This document shows, in pieces, positions 16,330 to 26,854 of a stretch of 64,000 nucleotides of DNA. The position numbers were made by a program, and so were the translations under genes. The DNA lies in contig NZ_CP016477.1 in assembly GCF_001693275.1 (NCBI RefSeq), forward strand, positions 248,001 to 312,000, read 5' to 3'. This DNA is from Picosynechococcus sp. PCC 7117 (GTDB taxonomy: Bacteria; Cyanobacteriota; Cyanobacteriia; Cyanobacteriales; MRBY01). Each line of letters opens with the position of its first letter. Position 1 is the stretch's first letter. The notes under the pieces are model-generated. The model made no database searches, was not told where the DNA came from, and saw only the letters and a program-made list of their open reading frames with translations.

Positions 16330-16355
16330 TCGAAAAAACTATCTTCAGAAAATCC

Positions 16356-16390
16356 AAGACCTCTGGTGCCCAATCGCCCAGGGGTCTTTT
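16356..16390 (+). terminator. Intrinsic terminator after tRNA-Ala(GGC)
   Basis: An 11-base-pair stem, AAGACCTCTGG at 16356-16366 with CCAGGGGTCTT at 16378-16388, followed by a T-run. It separates the tRNA unit from sodB. Confidence 0.85.
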
Positions 16391-16605
16391 GTCGTGGTGC
16401 ATTGTGCCCAACTGTCGCAGTAAAAAATCAGGTTTTGGCGATCGCCCCACAGCGGATCAGGGTGCGGATGTCTCTACCCAGGGTCGGTAAATGTTCATGC
16501 TAAGATCTCAATCAGTACGTTCTACGAACAACTCTCACTTCAGAATCTTCCTGAGATAGGAAATCTCTGAAGCATCCTGCAAACTCCAACGAGGAAAACA
16601 CCACC

Positions 16606-17205
16606 ATGGGATACGAACTACCTGCATTACCCTACGATTACACTGCCCTCGAACCCCACATCTCGAAAAGCACCTTAGAATTTCACCACGATAAGCACCA
16701 TGCGAGCTATGTCTCCAAGTACAACGATGCCGTAGCTGGCACCGACATGGATAGCAAAAGTATCGAAGACGTAATCAAAGCCGTAGCTGCAGATCCCGCC
16801 AAAGCAGGTTTGTTTAATAACGCTGCCCAAGCGTGGAACCACAGCTTCTACTGGAACTGCATGAAGCCCGGTGGCGGTGGTCAACCCACTGGTGCCCTCG
16901 CCGACAAAATCAACGCCGACTTCGGTAGTTTCGATAAATTCGTTGAGGCTTTCAAAACCGCTGGTGGCACCCAGTTTGGTAGTGGTTGGGCTTGGCTCGT
17001 CCTCGACAATGGCACCCTCAAGGTCACTAAAACTGGCAATGCTGGCAACCCCATGACCGAAGGTCAAACGCCCCTCCTCACCATGGACGTTTGGGAACAC
17101 GCTTACTACCTCGACTACCAAAACCGTCGCCCCGACTACATCAACACCTTCCTCACCAGTCTTGTGAATTGGGACTTCGTAGCGGCTAACCTCGCAGCGG
17201 CCTAA
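16606..17205 (+). CDS. sodB: Iron superoxide dismutase
   Basis: A 199-residue Fe/Mn-family superoxide dismutase converting superoxide to oxygen and hydrogen peroxide in the cytosol. The metal ligands fit His27, His79, Asp161 and His165 (EFHHDKHH, AWNHSFYW, DVWEHAYY). The Fe-type features are WNHSFYWNCMKPGGGGQP and GSGWAWLV. Length is the usual one. It is a single gene with its own long leader (about 215 bases after the tRNA terminator, including a TAAGAT hexamer at 16501 that may be a -10 box) and a strong terminator. Confidence 0.96.
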   Translation: MGYELPALPYDYTALEPHISKSTLEFHHDKHHASYVSKYNDAVAGTDMDSKSIEDVIKAVAADPAKAGLFNNAAQAWNHSFYWNCMKPGGGGQPTGALADKINADFGSFDKFVEAFKTAGGTQFGSGWAWLVLDNGTLKVTKTGNAGNPMTEGQTPLLTMDVWEHAYYLDYQNRRPDYINTFLTSLVNWDFVAANLAAA

Positions 17206-17264
17206 CGTCTTGTTTAAATCCTAAGATTCATTTGGTTTTTCAAAATATCTAACTTAACTGACAA

Positions 17265-17295
17265 GGGACTTACCATGGGTAAGTCTCTTTTTTTT
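17265..17295 (+). terminator. Intrinsic terminator of sodB
   Basis: The stem GGGACTTACC (17265-17274) pairs with GGTAAGTCTC (17278-17287) and is followed by eight or more T. It lies between the converging sodB and glycosyltransferase genes and may serve mainly sodB. Confidence 0.85.
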
Positions 17296-17308
17296 GGTGA
17301 TAGGGAAA

Positions 17309-19021
17309 TTAATTAGAAGAAGGATCGCAAAAATACAAACGATAGCGATATCCGGTCACTTTTTGCCTTGCTTCTGGTTGCAACGGACAGATGGATTCTG
17401 GGGGCGCAAAATGGGTATTAAACATCAAGATCTGGGTTGGTGTCGTGAGCTGAGTCGCAGTTTCAGCAAGGACTTTGGCGGCTGTATCCTGTTTGAAAAA
17501 GTTATCGAGAATTAAAAACCGAGGTTGCAGGCTGGGATCGAGGTGATGCAAAGCCCAGGCAAGGCCCATCTGGGTGCGGGTTACGGCAATTTCATAGTAA
17601 TGGGTCGCAAAAATTTGAGGGTCATTCCAGTCTAAATTTTGTTGGAGGATTTGGGCGATCGCCTGATTATTTTCGGGCTTCCGGTAGGCAAGATCGACAT
17701 TGACACACAAACTACTTAAACCCATTAAACCCACAATCATTAGGGCACTGAGACGACAATTTTGGGGCCAGAATAACTTAGAACAGGCAATATTTTTTCC
17801 CATCTGCGCCAGGAAAAATCCCAATAGAATCGTTAACGCTGGGAAATAAATGAAATGGTAGCGAGGGGCTAGGGTAATATCCAATTTCAGCACATAGGTA
17901 ATACCAAGAATTGTGACCAGATTCGCAAGAATAATACCTGTGAAAATTTTGACTTCTAATTGCGCCCAGCTTTGTTGAAATGCCGCTGTCAGATTAGGAA
18001 TAAACCAGAGCAAAATCAGCAAAAGGGCGATCGCCGCGGCCACCACTAACCAAGTTTGATCTGCTTCGATGGGTAGCATAAAAATCATCCCCAAGGCCCA
18101 CCCCAAGGAACGGAGCGGTGGCAGCAGATTTCCTAACCCCCAACCGTAGTCTTGATTGAGCCAGGAAGTCAGTTCGTCATTATTTTGGCTCTGCCAGTGG
18201 TTGAGCAGCAGAAAAACGACAATTGCCGAGGCGATCGCTCCACAAAAAATCCGTTGCCAATAGCCTGGGAAAAAGATTTTTGCAAGAGATTTCTGGGGCC
18301 AATTTTTTCTTAAATCCTGACCATAACAAAAGAGTAAAACGAGTCCTTCCGCAAAGAGCGATAGCACCATGAAATAATGACTGGCCACCCCTAAAGTATT
18401 AACAATTAGCCAGCCTAATAACACTTGAAACGGAATTTTGTGCGACCGTTGTTGAGCTTGAATGATTTTTGCAACGCACCCATAGGACAGGGTCATCCAA
18501 ATCATTGCCAGGGTATAGTGACGGGCCTCCTGGGAAAGATAAACGGCGTAGGGGGACAGGGCCATGGCGATCGCCCCACCGTGGGCCGCCCATTTATTTT
18601 TAAAAACCCAGGCACTTACTCCGAACACCACCAGAATGAGTAAAACCCCAAAAAAAGCAGCCGGCGATCGCCCCACAAAAATACTGATTAATTCCCCGTC
18701 TGTACTCCACAAATCGAGCCAGAGGTGGGTCAGCCAGTAGTACAAAGGCGGATGGTTACTCTCACTGAGGAGCATCTCGCTGACTGTCGCAAGATTCGTA
18801 CCAGTTTCATAGCGGAGTGGTGCCAGGAGAAGATCCGCGGAAATTAACTGGTCTAAGGCAATCTCCCGGAAACCATGGCCCAAGCTAAAGACTAAAGTGG
18901 CCCACTCATCTCCCCACACAGACTTAAGGGTGAGGTTCCAGAAGCGCAATAACGTTCCTAACCCCACCCAAATGCCGAGTAGATAAAAATCTTTTTTAGA
19001 AAATATTCGGGAGCTTGCCAT
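17309..19021 (-). CDS. Multi-spanning membrane glycosyltransferase (GT39/ArnT-like, GT-C fold)
   Basis: A 570-residue protein with about ten to twelve membrane helices. The first lumenal loop carries the acidic motif WGDEW near residue 36, expected for GT-C enzymes that use polyprenyl-phosphate sugars, and HPPLYYWLTHLW near 90 resembles the PMT/ArnT family. The C-terminal part after about residue 450 is soluble. It would move a sugar from a lipid carrier to a lipid or protein outside the membrane; donor and acceptor are unknown. It is a stand-alone gene, tail-to-tail with sodB and upstream of a pentapeptide-repeat gene on the same strand order. Confidence 0.82.
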   Translation of the reverse strand: MASSRIFSKKDFYLLGIWVGLGTLLRFWNLTLKSVWGDEWATLVFSLGHGFREIALDQLISADLLLAPLRYETGTNLATVSEMLLSESNHPPLYYWLTHLWLDLWSTDGELISIFVGRSPAAFFGVLLILVVFGVSAWVFKNKWAAHGGAIAMALSPYAVYLSQEARHYTLAMIWMTLSYGCVAKIIQAQQRSHKIPFQVLLGWLIVNTLGVASHYFMVLSLFAEGLVLLFCYGQDLRKNWPQKSLAKIFFPGYWQRIFCGAIASAIVVFLLLNHWQSQNNDELTSWLNQDYGWGLGNLLPPLRSLGWALGMIFMLPIEADQTWLVVAAAIALLLILLWFIPNLTAAFQQSWAQLEVKIFTGIILANLVTILGITYVLKLDITLAPRYHFIYFPALTILLGFFLAQMGKNIACSKLFWPQNCRLSALMIVGLMGLSSLCVNVDLAYRKPENNQAIAQILQQNLDWNDPQIFATHYYEIAVTRTQMGLAWALHHLDPSLQPRFLILDNFFKQDTAAKVLAETATQLTTPTQILMFNTHFAPPESICPLQPEARQKVTGYRYRLYFCDPSSN

Positions 19022-19068
19022 GGTGCCTTTCGCCGATCAGTCTTGAAAGGACAATAGCAGATTACTCT

Positions 19069-19530
19069 TTATTGTTGTTCGGGCAATTCAAAGTCTTCGT
19101 AGCTACCACCAACGCTGATATCGGTATTAAACAATTCCGCATCGGTTAAGGTTAAATCTTCCATCACAGCCCCAAAAACATGGGTGTCATACATCCGTGC
19201 TGCGGTGAAATTTACCCGGTTGATTCGGGCATAGTTTAAGACCGCATTGGTGAGAAAAACATCGGTAAAGTCGGCCCCAGAAAGGTTCGCGCCCGTTAAG
19301 TCGGCCCCTTCGAGGTTGGCCCCTTCAAGGTTGGCATAACTGAGGTTCGCATCCCGCAGATCGGCCCCAATTAAGTGCGCTTCCCTGAGATCCGCGCCAA
19401 TGAGGTTACAGCCTTGGCAGGCACCCGTTTCCAGCAGACGTTTTACGTGGTCTGGGTTCTCGCCCCTAGCTGGCTTGGCGATCGCCAAGAGCATTGTGAG
19501 GGTTGCGAGGGCTAATAATAGGCGTTTCAT
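19069..19530 (-). CDS. Exported pentapeptide-repeat protein
   Basis: A 153-residue protein from the ATG at 19530, chosen because AGGAGG lies 8 bases upstream and a signal peptide then starts at once (MKRLLLALATLTMLLAIAKP). After CQGCNL come about a dozen A(D/N)LxX pentapeptides (LIGADLREAHLIGADLRDAN and on) that would form a right-handed quadrilateral beta-helix, then a 40-residue non-repeat tail. Similar short exported pentapeptide proteins are common in cyanobacteria; some lie in the thylakoid lumen. No enzymatic role is known. It ends 47 bases upstream of the glycosyltransferase start and the two may share a transcript. Confidence 0.85.
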   Translation of the reverse strand: MKRLLLALATLTMLLAIAKPARGENPDHVKRLLETGACQGCNLIGADLREAHLIGADLRDANLSYANLEGANLEGADLTGANLSGADFTDVFLTNAVLNYARINRVNFTAARMYDTHVFGAVMEDLTLTDAELFNTDISVGGSYEDFELPEQQ

Positions 19531-19905
19531 ATTGATTTCCTCCTGCCAATTTTGCACAAAACCGAGCCAGTTTTTCGACGGTCTTTTTGTTGCCTAGGTC
19601 ATCGGCTTTCGGCAGGTACTTGTTCACATCATTAGAGCTAACGTCATAGTCGATTATTGCTCCAAAAAATTTAGCGAAAAATCAATTCTGATGCAGAGTA
19701 CAAAGTCCCTTACTTTTATTATTTCACAACTTCTATTGCCTGCTTGACTCTCGCCAAAAGCCGTTACATTTTGTCTTGCTACTGTCGAAAAATGACCGCT
19801 AATAATAGTATAACAAAAATTCATAATTTTTGCCAGTTTAAAGCAATATTCAAGCGATAACCTTTATGATTACGGATAATATTTGAGCGATATTTTTTTT
19901 GGATT
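19531..19905. other. AT-rich divergent intergenic region
   Basis: About 375 bases between the pentapeptide gene and the P-type ATPase gene, which point away from each other. It must hold both promoters. It is A/T-rich with several T and A runs, no GCGATCGC site, and no clear hairpin terminator or small open frame with a ribosome site. I see no RNA gene. Confidence 0.4.
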
Positions 19906-22734
19906 GTGATTGTGAGTGATCTCCACGAAAAGACTTCTTTACCAGACCCAGCAGCCCCTTGGCACCATCAGGCGATCGCCCATGTCCTCCAAGTATTTCA
20001 AACGGATGAACAACAGGGCCTAGAAGGGCCAGAGGTAGAACGACGTCAACAGTTTTATGGCCCCAATGAAATCGAAGCCGGTCGGGGGCGTAATACTTGG
20101 GAAATTTTCCTCGATCAGTTTAAAAATGTGATGCTGATCATGTTGATTGTCGTGGCCCTAATTTCTGGGGTAATTGATTTTGTAGAACTCCGTGCCAATG
20201 CCTTACCGGAAGGAACGGTTCCCTTCAAGGATACGATCGCCATTATGGCCATTGTGGTTCTCAATGGACTATTGGGATTCATGCAGGAAAGTCGCGCCGA
20301 AAAAGCCCTGGCCGCCCTCAAAAAAATGTCTTCTCCCCAGGTGCGAGTGTGTCGTGGGGGGCAATTTTCTGAAGTCAAAGCGGCCCAGTTGGTGCCCGGG
20401 GATCTGATGTTTATCGAAGCTGGTTCCCAACTCAGTGCCGATGGTCTCGTCCTCGAAGCGGCCCAGCTCCAAGTGCGCGAGTCAGCCTTAACCGGAGAAG
20501 CCAACCCCGTCACCAAAAGGATTTGTCCGGTAGGGCTCGCGGCGGATACGCCCCTAGGCGATCGCCAAAATATGGTTTTTTCAGGCACAGAAGTCCTCCA
20601 AGGCCGGGGCAAGATCTTGGTCACTGCCACTGGAATGAGCACCGAGCTCGGCAAGATTGCCCAAATGCTCCAAAGCGTCAAAGCTAGCCAAACCCCTCTC
20701 CAAAAGCGGATGGCCCACCTCGGCAAAATTCTAGTCACCGGCTCACTTATCCTCGTGATTTTGGTGGTGGTTTTCGGTAGCCTCCAGGTGGGCAATTTTA
20801 GTCGCATCAAAGAATTAATCGAAGTTTCCCTGAGTATGGCCGTGGCCGTCGTCCCAGAAGGCTTACCCGCTGTCATCACCGTTACCCTTGCCATTGGCAC
20901 CCAGCGCATGGTGAAACGCCAGGCCCTGATCCGAAAACTACCTGCCGTTGAAACCCTTGGTTCTGTCGATACCATTTGCTCCGATAAAACGGGTACCCTC
21001 ACCCAGAACAAAATGGTGGTACAGCGCCTAGAAACCCAAGACCAGTCCCTCCGGGTTACCGGGGAAGGGTACGCCCCCATTGGCGAATTTTTGTCCCAGG
21101 ATCAAAGCCTCAATCCAACTCAACATCCCGAAGTGCAGCAATTATTACGGGCTTGTGTCCTCTGCAATGATGCCGTTTTAAAACAAGACGACCAGGATTG
21201 GCTGATTATTGGCGACCCCACAGAAGGGGCTTTACTGAGTCTGGCTGGCAAAGGGGATCTATTTGCTGAAGCTCTCCAGAAAGAATGGCCCCGCTTGGGA
21301 GAATTTCCCTTTTCCTCGGAACGCAAACGTATGAGCGTTATTTGCGCCACGCCAAACCCTGACCAAGCTGAATCAACGGCAGCTTATTTGCTCTGCTGCA
21401 AGGGTTCGCCGGAGTTGGTGCTGGAGCGCTGTCAAACCTACCAAACTGCCACAGGTATTTTGCCTCTCCAAGCAGAAGACCGGGCCGCGATTCTCCAGCG
21501 CAACAACGAAATGGCCCAGGCAGGTTTACGGGTTTTGGGGTTTGCTCAACGTTGTTTAACCCATGTACCAGAAGCCCAAGCCGAGACAAATGCGGAACAG
21601 GAAATGGTTTGGCTGGGCCTAGTGGGGATGATGGATGCGCCCCGTTCGGAAGTCAAGGAGGCCGTGGCGAAATGTCGCGCCGCCGGGATTCGGCCCGTGA
21701 TGATCACCGGTGATCACCAACTTACGGCTCAGGCGATCGCCCAACAATTGGGCATTGCAACCCCAGACGCCAAGGCCCTCACAGGGTTAGAGCTTAGTAA
21801 ACTTTCCCAGGTTGATCTAGAAGCCATGGTCGAAACCGTGAGTATCTATGCACGGGTGGCCCCAGAACATAAGTTGCGCATCGTCCAGGCCCTCCAAAGT
21901 CGCGGTAAATTTGTCGCCATGACCGGAGATGGGGTTAATGATGCCCCCGCTCTCAAGCAAGCTGACATTGGTATTGCCATGGGAATTACGGGCACTGATG
22001 TCAGTAAAGAAGCCAGTGACATGGTGCTCCTTGATGATAATTTCGCCACCATTGTCGCCGCCACCGAAGAAGGCCGGGTCGTTTACACGAATATTCGTCA
22101 CTTTATCCAATACATTCTCGGTAGCAATATCGGCGAAGTAATTACCATTGCCGCTGCTCCCTTGATCGGTTTATCCGAAGTGCCCCTCATTCCCCTGCAA
22201 ATCCTCTGGATGAACCTCGTCACCGATGGTTTGCCCGCCCTGGCCCTCGCCATCGAACCCGCTGAACCTGACGTGATGCAACGCCGTCCCTTTAATCCCC
22301 AGGAAAGTATTTTTGCGCGGGGGCTAGGTGCTTATATTCTGCGTATTGGCTTGATTTTCTCCGTGATCAGCATTGCCCTCATGGCCTATAGCTACAATGC
22401 CCACCCCGATAATTGGAAAACCATGGTCTTCACGACCCTCTGCCTTTCGCAAATGGGCCATGCGATCGCCGTCCGTTCCCGCACCCAACTGACCTTAACC
22501 AGTAATCCCCTAAGGAATCCCTACCTAATTATTGCCGTGGCCGCCACAACAATCCTCCAACTCATGCTGATCTATGTCGAACCCCTACGGCTATTTTTCG
22601 ATACCCAACGTCTCTCTGGCCAGCAACTGTTAATTTGTTTGGGGGTCAGTACCCTACTCTTTGTTTGGGTAGAATTAGAAAAACTTGTGATTCAGTGGTA
22701 TTGGGCTTGGAAAAATCCCCCAAAAAGCAGATGA
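19906..22734 (+). CDS. pacL: P-type cation-transporting ATPase (P2 type, PacL-like)
   Basis: A 942-residue P-type ATPase. The N-terminal cation_ATPase_N part, actuator motif LTGEANPV (TGE), phosphorylation motif [12 protein letters not shown] with Asp near residue 361, nucleotide region [11 protein letters not shown], and hinge [12 protein letters not shown] are all intact. Membrane segment 4 has [10 protein letters not shown] and segment 6 [15 protein letters not shown], residues that in P2A/P2B pumps bind Ca2+; Na+ or Mn2+ transport by relatives means the ion is not certain. About ten membrane helices. The start is a GTG at 19906 or 19912 (MSDLHEK). It is monocistronic. Confidence 0.9.
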   Translation: MIVSDLHEKTSLPDPAAPWHHQAIAHVLQVFQTDEQQGLEGPEVERRQQFYGPNEIEAGRGRNTWEIFLDQFKNVMLIMLIVVALISGVIDFVELRANALPEGTVPFKDTIAIMAIVVLNGLLGFMQESRAEKALAALKKMSSPQVRVCRGGQFSEVKAAQLVPGDLMFIEAGSQLSADGLVLEAAQLQVRESALTGEANPVTKRICPVGLAADTPLGDRQNMVFSGTEVLQGRGKILVTATGMSTELGKIAQMLQSVKASQTPLQKRMAHLGKILVTGSLILVILVVVFGSLQVGNFSRIKELIEVSLSMAVAVVPEGLPAVITVTLAIGTQRMVKRQALIRKLPAVETLGSVDTICSDKTGTLTQNKMVVQRLETQDQSLRVTGEGYAPIGEFLSQDQSLNPTQHPEVQQLLRACVLCNDAVLKQDDQDWLIIGDPTEGALLSLAGKGDLFAEALQKEWPRLGEFPFSSERKRMSVICATPNPDQAESTAAYLLCCKGSPELVLERCQTYQTATGILPLQAEDRAAILQRNNEMAQAGLRVLGFAQRCLTHVPEAQAETNAEQEMVWLGLVGMMDAPRSEVKEAVAKCRAAGIRPVMITGDHQLTAQAIAQQLGIATPDAKALTGLELSKLSQVDLEAMVETVSIYARVAPEHKLRIVQALQSRGKFVAMTGDGVNDAPALKQADIGIAMGITGTDVSKEASDMVLLDDNFATIVAATEEGRVVYTNIRHFIQYILGSNIGEVITIAAAPLIGLSEVPLIPLQILWMNLVTDGLPALALAIEPAEPDVMQRRPFNPQESIFARGLGAYILRIGLIFSVISIALMAYSYNAHPDNWKTMVFTTLCLSQMGHAIAVRSRTQLTLTSNPLRNPYLIIAVAATTILQLMLIYVEPLRLFFDTQRLSGQQLLICLGVSTLLFVWVELEKLVIQWYWAWKNPPKSR

Positions 22735-22760
22735 AAAAAACAAAAGTGAATTCGATTTCT

Positions 22761-22802
22761 GTATAGATCTTATCTGTTTTTAGGATTAGTCTTGGGTAGT
22801 AT
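22761..22802 (+). promoter_or_regulatory. Possible NtcA-type promoter of glnN
   Basis: GTA at 22761, eight bases, then ATC at 22772-22774, and 22 bases further a TAGTAT hexamer at 22797. NtcA-activated promoters have GTA-N8-TAC about 22 bases before a TAnnnT box, so spacing fits but the right half-site (ATC for TAC) does not. glnN genes are nitrogen-regulated in other cyanobacteria, which is the reason to list it. Confidence 0.3.
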
Positions 22803-22829
22803 GGTGCGGTTAGATCTACGGAAAAACCT

Positions 22830-25004
22830 ATGACTGGAAACGCCGCCCGTGTTCAAGCGATTCAGCAAATTACCAATCGTACCCCCATCAAGTGTGAACC
22901 GCCCATTAAGCTCGAAGAAGCTTGGGCTACTAATGTTTTTGATCTGAGTAAGATGCAGGCCAGTCTCCCAAAGGCCGTCTTTAAATCTATCAAAAACACC
23001 ATTACTTCCGGTGAAAAGCTAGACCCTTCCGTGGCCGATGCTGTGGCAACAGCAATGCGTGATTGGGCCATGTCTAAGGGCGCTCTCTACTACGCCCACG
23101 TCTTCTACCCGATGACCAACCTCACCGCAGAGAAACACGATGGTTTCGTCTCTGTCCAGAGCGATGGAAAAGTCATCTCCGAATTTTCCGGTAAGGTACT
23201 GGTACAAGGGGAGCCCGATGGTTCTTCTTTCCCCAACGGTGGGATCCGTGACACCTTTGAAGCACGGGGTTATACGGCTTGGGACGTGACCAGTCCGGCC
23301 TACATCATGGAAACCGAAAATGGTTCGACCCTTTGTATTCCTACCGTTTTCGTCTCCTGGACCGGGGAAGCACTCGATAAAAAAGTGCCCCTACTGCGCT
23401 CCATCGATGCCATGAATAAGGCAGCCCAGAAAGTTTTAAAACTGTTGGGTCACACCGAAATCGCCCGGGTCAATTCCAGTTGTGGGGCAGAACAGGAATA
23501 TTTCCTCGTTGACTCTAACTTCGCCCACCAACGTCCGGATCTTCTCTTGGCTGGTCGTACCCTTTTTGGTAAGTCTCCGGCTAAGGGCCAAGAATTTGAT
23601 GATCATTACTTTGGGGCCATCCCTGAACGGGTACAAATCTTTATGCAGGATGTGGAAGCGCAACTGTATAAGCTCGGTATCCCCGCAAAAACCCGTCACA
23701 ATGAAGTGGCACCGGGTCAATTTGAAATTGCGCCTGTGTTTGAAGCGGCAAACGTGGCCAGTGATCACCAACAGTTGATCATGACCACCCTCAAGACCAC
23801 GGCGAAAAAGCACGGTTTTATGTGCTTGCTCCACGAGAAACCCTTTGCCGGGATCAATGGTTCTGGTAAGCACGTGAACTGGTCTGTGGGGAATGCAACC
23901 CAGGGTAACCTGCTGGATCCGGGCGATTCTCCCCATGACAACGCTCAGTTCCTCGTCTTCTGTGGGGCGGTAATCCGTGGTGTCCATAAGTTTGGGCCTT
24001 TGATGCGGGCGGTAATTGCTAATGCCAGTAACGACCACCGCCTTGGTGCCAATGAAGCCCCCCCAGCCATTATGTCTGTGTACCTCGGTTCTCAGTTGGA
24101 GGAAGTTTTTGAACAAATCAAAAATGGCACTGTTTCTGAGTCGAAGAAGAAAGGGGTTATGGATCTCGGTGTGGCGGTACTGCCTGAACTGACTAAGGAT
24201 GCGGGCGATCGCAACCGGACTTCTCCCTTTGCCTTTACCGGGAACCGCTTTGAATTTCGGGCTGTGGGCTCTAGCCAGTCTGTGTCTGGGCCTTTGGTGG
24301 CACTCAATACGATTTTGGCCGATTCCCTAGAGTGGATTGGCGATCGCCTTGAGAGTGAATTAGCAAAGGGATTAGAAATCAGCGAAGCCATCCTCACAGT
24401 TCTCAAGGAAATCATGAACGAACATGGTTCTGTGATCTTCGGTGGCAATGGCTACTCCGAAGAATGGCACCGGATGGCCGTTGAAGAGCGCGGTTTACGT
24501 AACCTACCCACGACGGCGGATGCCCTACCTGTGCTCAAGGAAGCAGAAGTTGGAGCGTTGTTTGACCGACTCAAAGTCTTGACCCCCATAGAGCTTGAAA
24601 GCCGCTTTGAAGTGTACGCCGAGCAGTACATCAAATCCATCGAAGTGGAAGCCAAGCTGGTGATGAACATGGCAAAAACCATGGTTTATCCTGCCGCTGT
24701 AGAATACCTGTCTAAGTTGTCAGGTACCATCACTGCCCTTGTGAATCTCGGCATTTCCCTCGAGAAGAAAAGTGCAGAAACCGTTTCTAGTCTCACCAAT
24801 GACCTGATGGCTGCCACCGAAAAGCTCAGTGCTGCCTTTGAAAAAGAAGATTTTGCTTCCACAGAAGAGCATATGCACTATTGCGCGAGCACCATTCGTC
24901 CTTTGATGGATGAGGTTCGTAGCTACGCAGATCTGTTGGAAAATGAACTACCAGACAGCTTCTGGCCCCTGCCCACTTACCAGGAAATGCTGTTTATTAA
25001 GTAG
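22830..25004 (+). CDS. glnN: Type III glutamine synthetase
   Basis: A 724-residue GSIII, much longer than type I enzymes (about 470) and in the right range for GlnN. It has the N-terminal family region ([14 protein letters not shown]), GSIII signature segments ([29 protein letters not shown]), the ATP/ammonia region [14 protein letters not shown] and the C-terminal helical part. It makes glutamine from glutamate, ammonia and ATP and, in cyanobacteria that carry it besides glnA, is induced under nitrogen starvation. It stands alone with an intrinsic terminator shared with the convergent cysK. Two GCGATCGC sites suggest long residence in this genome. Confidence 0.96.
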   Translation: MTGNAARVQAIQQITNRTPIKCEPPIKLEEAWATNVFDLSKMQASLPKAVFKSIKNTITSGEKLDPSVADAVATAMRDWAMSKGALYYAHVFYPMTNLTAEKHDGFVSVQSDGKVISEFSGKVLVQGEPDGSSFPNGGIRDTFEARGYTAWDVTSPAYIMETENGSTLCIPTVFVSWTGEALDKKVPLLRSIDAMNKAAQKVLKLLGHTEIARVNSSCGAEQEYFLVDSNFAHQRPDLLLAGRTLFGKSPAKGQEFDDHYFGAIPERVQIFMQDVEAQLYKLGIPAKTRHNEVAPGQFEIAPVFEAANVASDHQQLIMTTLKTTAKKHGFMCLLHEKPFAGINGSGKHVNWSVGNATQGNLLDPGDSPHDNAQFLVFCGAVIRGVHKFGPLMRAVIANASNDHRLGANEAPPAIMSVYLGSQLEEVFEQIKNGTVSESKKKGVMDLGVAVLPELTKDAGDRNRTSPFAFTGNRFEFRAVGSSQSVSGPLVALNTILADSLEWIGDRLESELAKGLEISEAILTVLKEIMNEHGSVIFGGNGYSEEWHRMAVEERGLRNLPTTADALPVLKEAEVGALFDRLKVLTPIELESRFEVYAEQYIKSIEVEAKLVMNMAKTMVYPAAVEYLSKLSGTITALVNLGISLEKKSAETVSSLTNDLMAATEKLSAAFEKEDFASTEEHMHYCASTIRPLMDEVRSYADLLENELPDSFWPLPTYQEMLFIK

Positions 25005-25048
25005 ATGATTCGCCTCGATTGAGTCAATCATTAAATAAAACTCAAAAT

Positions 25049-25086
25049 CCCTCTATGTTCTCTGGCAATGTAGAGGGTTTTTTTTG
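25049..25086. terminator. Intrinsic terminator between glnN and cysK
   Basis: CCCTCTA (25049-25055) pairs with TAGAGGG (25071-25077), followed by eight T on the plus strand and preceded by AAAA, so it ends glnN and could also work for cysK from the other side. Confidence 0.8.
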
Positions 25087-25101
25087 CATGGAAAAATGGG
25101 T

Positions 25102-26061
25102 TCAAACCGAATGGATCACGTTGGCAGGGAGATCCTGATAAAGGGGAGTACTCAGGTACCGTTCTCCGTAGCTTGGTTGAATCACAACAATGAGTTTGCC
25201 ACTATTTTCTGGACGTTGGGCAACCTTGATCGCGGCACAGAGGGCGGCCCCCGTTGAAATGCCCGATAAAATACCTTCTTCTCTGGCCAGGCGACGGCCA
25301 AAATTGATCGCGGCTTCGTCGGTCACCGTCACCACTTCATCGATGATGGTCTGATTGAGCACACTGGGGACGAAACCCGCGCCGATGCCTTGGATTTTGT
25401 GGGGGCCGGGTTTACCACCAGAAAGTACGGGGCTATTGGCTGGTTCAACGGCGATCGCCTGGCATTCGGGCTTATATTTCTTTAGCACCTCGGCGATTCC
25501 GGTAATTGTGCCACCGGTACCAACTCCAGCAATGATCATATCGACTTTCCCTTCTGTATCTTCCCAAATTTCGAGGGCTGTAGTTTTGCGGTGGGCATCG
25601 GGGTTCGCCAAATTATTAAACTGCTGCAACATATAGGCATTGGGCAGGGTATCGACGATTTCCTGGGCTTTGGTGATACAAGCACTCATGCCCGCATCCC
25701 CAGAGGTCAGTTCGAGTTGTGCTCCATAGGCGAGGAGCATGGCCCGTCGCTCCATACTCATGGTTTCTGGCATCGTCAAAATTAACTGATAGCCTTTGGC
25801 GGCGGCGGCCATCGCTAGGGCAATGCCTGTATTCCCGGAAGTCGGTTCTACCAAAATCGTTTTACCGGGGGTGATTTCCCCAGCGGCTTCGGCAGCTTCG
25901 ATCATGTTGACGCCAATGCGGTCTTTAACGGAGGCGGCTGGATTCATCCCTTCTAATTTGATCACAACCTGGGCAACACAATTTTCCTGCTCAGGAATAC
26001 GATTTAACTGCACAAGGGGCGTTTTTCCTACTAATTCGGTAATGTTCTTGGCAATTTTCAT
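25102..26061 (-). CDS. cysK: Cysteine synthase (O-acetylserine sulfhydrylase)
   Basis: A 319-residue PLP enzyme from the ATG at 26061 ([20 protein letters not shown]); a frame extending to 26115 adds a tail without family likeness. The PLP lysine is Lys46 in AASVKDRIG, the substrate loop TSGNTGIAL lies at 74-82 and the glycine-rich phosphate loop [10 protein letters not shown] near 176. It condenses O-acetylserine with sulfide to cysteine. The C-terminus and internal motifs fit CysK rather than CysM, but thiosulfate use cannot be excluded. Stand-alone, convergent with glnN. Confidence 0.95.
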   Translation of the reverse strand: MKIAKNITELVGKTPLVQLNRIPEQENCVAQVVIKLEGMNPAASVKDRIGVNMIEAAEAAGEITPGKTILVEPTSGNTGIALAMAAAAKGYQLILTMPETMSMERRAMLLAYGAQLELTSGDAGMSACITKAQEIVDTLPNAYMLQQFNNLANPDAHRKTTALEIWEDTEGKVDMIIAGVGTGGTITGIAEVLKKYKPECQAIAVEPANSPVLSGGKPGPHKIQGIGAGFVPSVLNQTIIDEVVTVTDEAAINFGRRLAREEGILSGISTGAALCAAIKVAQRPENSGKLIVVIQPSYGERYLSTPLYQDLPANVIHSV

Positions 26062-26234
26062 GGTGGGTGAGATTGTGCCGCTAGGGGTGAAACAGAATGG
26101 CGAACCGATGTTCATTATAGATGCCGACTCCCCTGAAAAGATGTTCCTTCAACTGTTTGAGAAAATTTGGGGTAATCGGCCCTTGGTTTAGGGGCAGAGA
26201 CTGGCCTGAATTGGAGGCAGTAATCCAAGCTCCG

Positions 26235-26603
26235 TTAGGAAACCAAGGCGTGGTGCTGTAGATCTTCGAGGCGAACAATTTCTAGGGCTTTGGCATGGGT
26301 GGCTTCGAGGTGAACTGGGGGCGCAACACCAACCTCAAAAGCTTCTTGCCAGCGGGCAGCGCAGAGACACCAGCGATCGCCAGGTTTAAGGCCAGGGAAA
26401 TGGTATTGAGGCACGGGGGAACTCAAGTCGTTGCCTTGGTTTTTGGTGAATTCCAAGAAAGCCGGCGTCATTTTCGCACAGACCACATGGCGGCCAAAAT
26501 CATTCGCGCCAGTGGTGCAGCAGCCATCTCGATAAAATCCAGTCAAGGGGTCGGTACTGCAAGGCTGGAGGGCAGTTCCTAAAACGTTTTTTGCGTCTGT
26601 CAT
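26235..26603 (-). CDS. DUF2237 family protein
   Basis: A 122-residue protein from the ATG at 26603 (MTDAKNVLGT). It has the DUF2237 pattern: PLTGFYRDGCC, a DFGRHVVCAKMT segment, SPVPQYHFPGLKPGDRWCLCAARWQEA and a final HAKALEIVRLEDL. The conserved Cys residues (GCC, VVCAK, WCLCA) suggest redox or metal chemistry, but no function has been established for the family. The gene follows the relic of the ppsA 3' end, so before the GIY-YIG insertion it was probably directly downstream of ppsA on the same strand. Confidence 0.8.
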   Translation of the reverse strand: MTDAKNVLGTALQPCSTDPLTGFYRDGCCTTGANDFGRHVVCAKMTPAFLEFTKNQGNDLSSPVPQYHFPGLKPGDRWCLCAARWQEAFEVGVAPPVHLEATHAKALEIVRLEDLQHHALVS

Positions 26604-26640
26604 TGGGGGTTCAAAAAATCCTCGTTGCAAGGGTAGACAA

Positions 26641-26788
26641 TTCCAATGATAACGGCCGACACGACGGGTAACGCAGATTAGGCCATAGGAAAATCCCCTC
26701 CCCAATTTAGTGATTGGAGAAGGGAAAGCCAAGGAATTTAATCTAGGGATCTAGCGGCCAAGTTTTTGTTCTAAAGTGGCGATCATCG
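26641..26788 (-). repeat. Diverged copy of the ppsA 3' end and terminator (relic)
   Basis: On the minus strand this reads MIATLEQKLGR then TAG at 26751-26753, the same last residues as ppsA (IAALEQKLGR), but with different codons (CTT for CTC, GGC for GGT, CGC for CGA). Downstream come the same hairpin core (aaaatcccctcccc ... ttggagaaggg) and a shared stretch beginning ttccaa at 26641. It matches 27745-27914 with small gaps. The real ppsA end lies in the other copy, so this one is a non-functional tail separated from it by the GIY-YIG gene. Confidence 0.8.
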
Positions 26789-26854
26789 TTTATTTTTAGT
26801 TTAGTAATTTGAAGTTTTTCAATATATTTGGACAAATAAAAAGAGTATCACAGC

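Noticed and set aside
20115..21080. 321-codon minus-strand frame inside pacL
   Set aside because: Composition rich in Arg, Ser and Thr is typical of a shadow frame opposite a real gene whose ATPase motifs are intact.
23436..24116. 226-codon minus-strand frame inside glnN
   Set aside because: Shadow of a conserved enzyme; no domain likeness.
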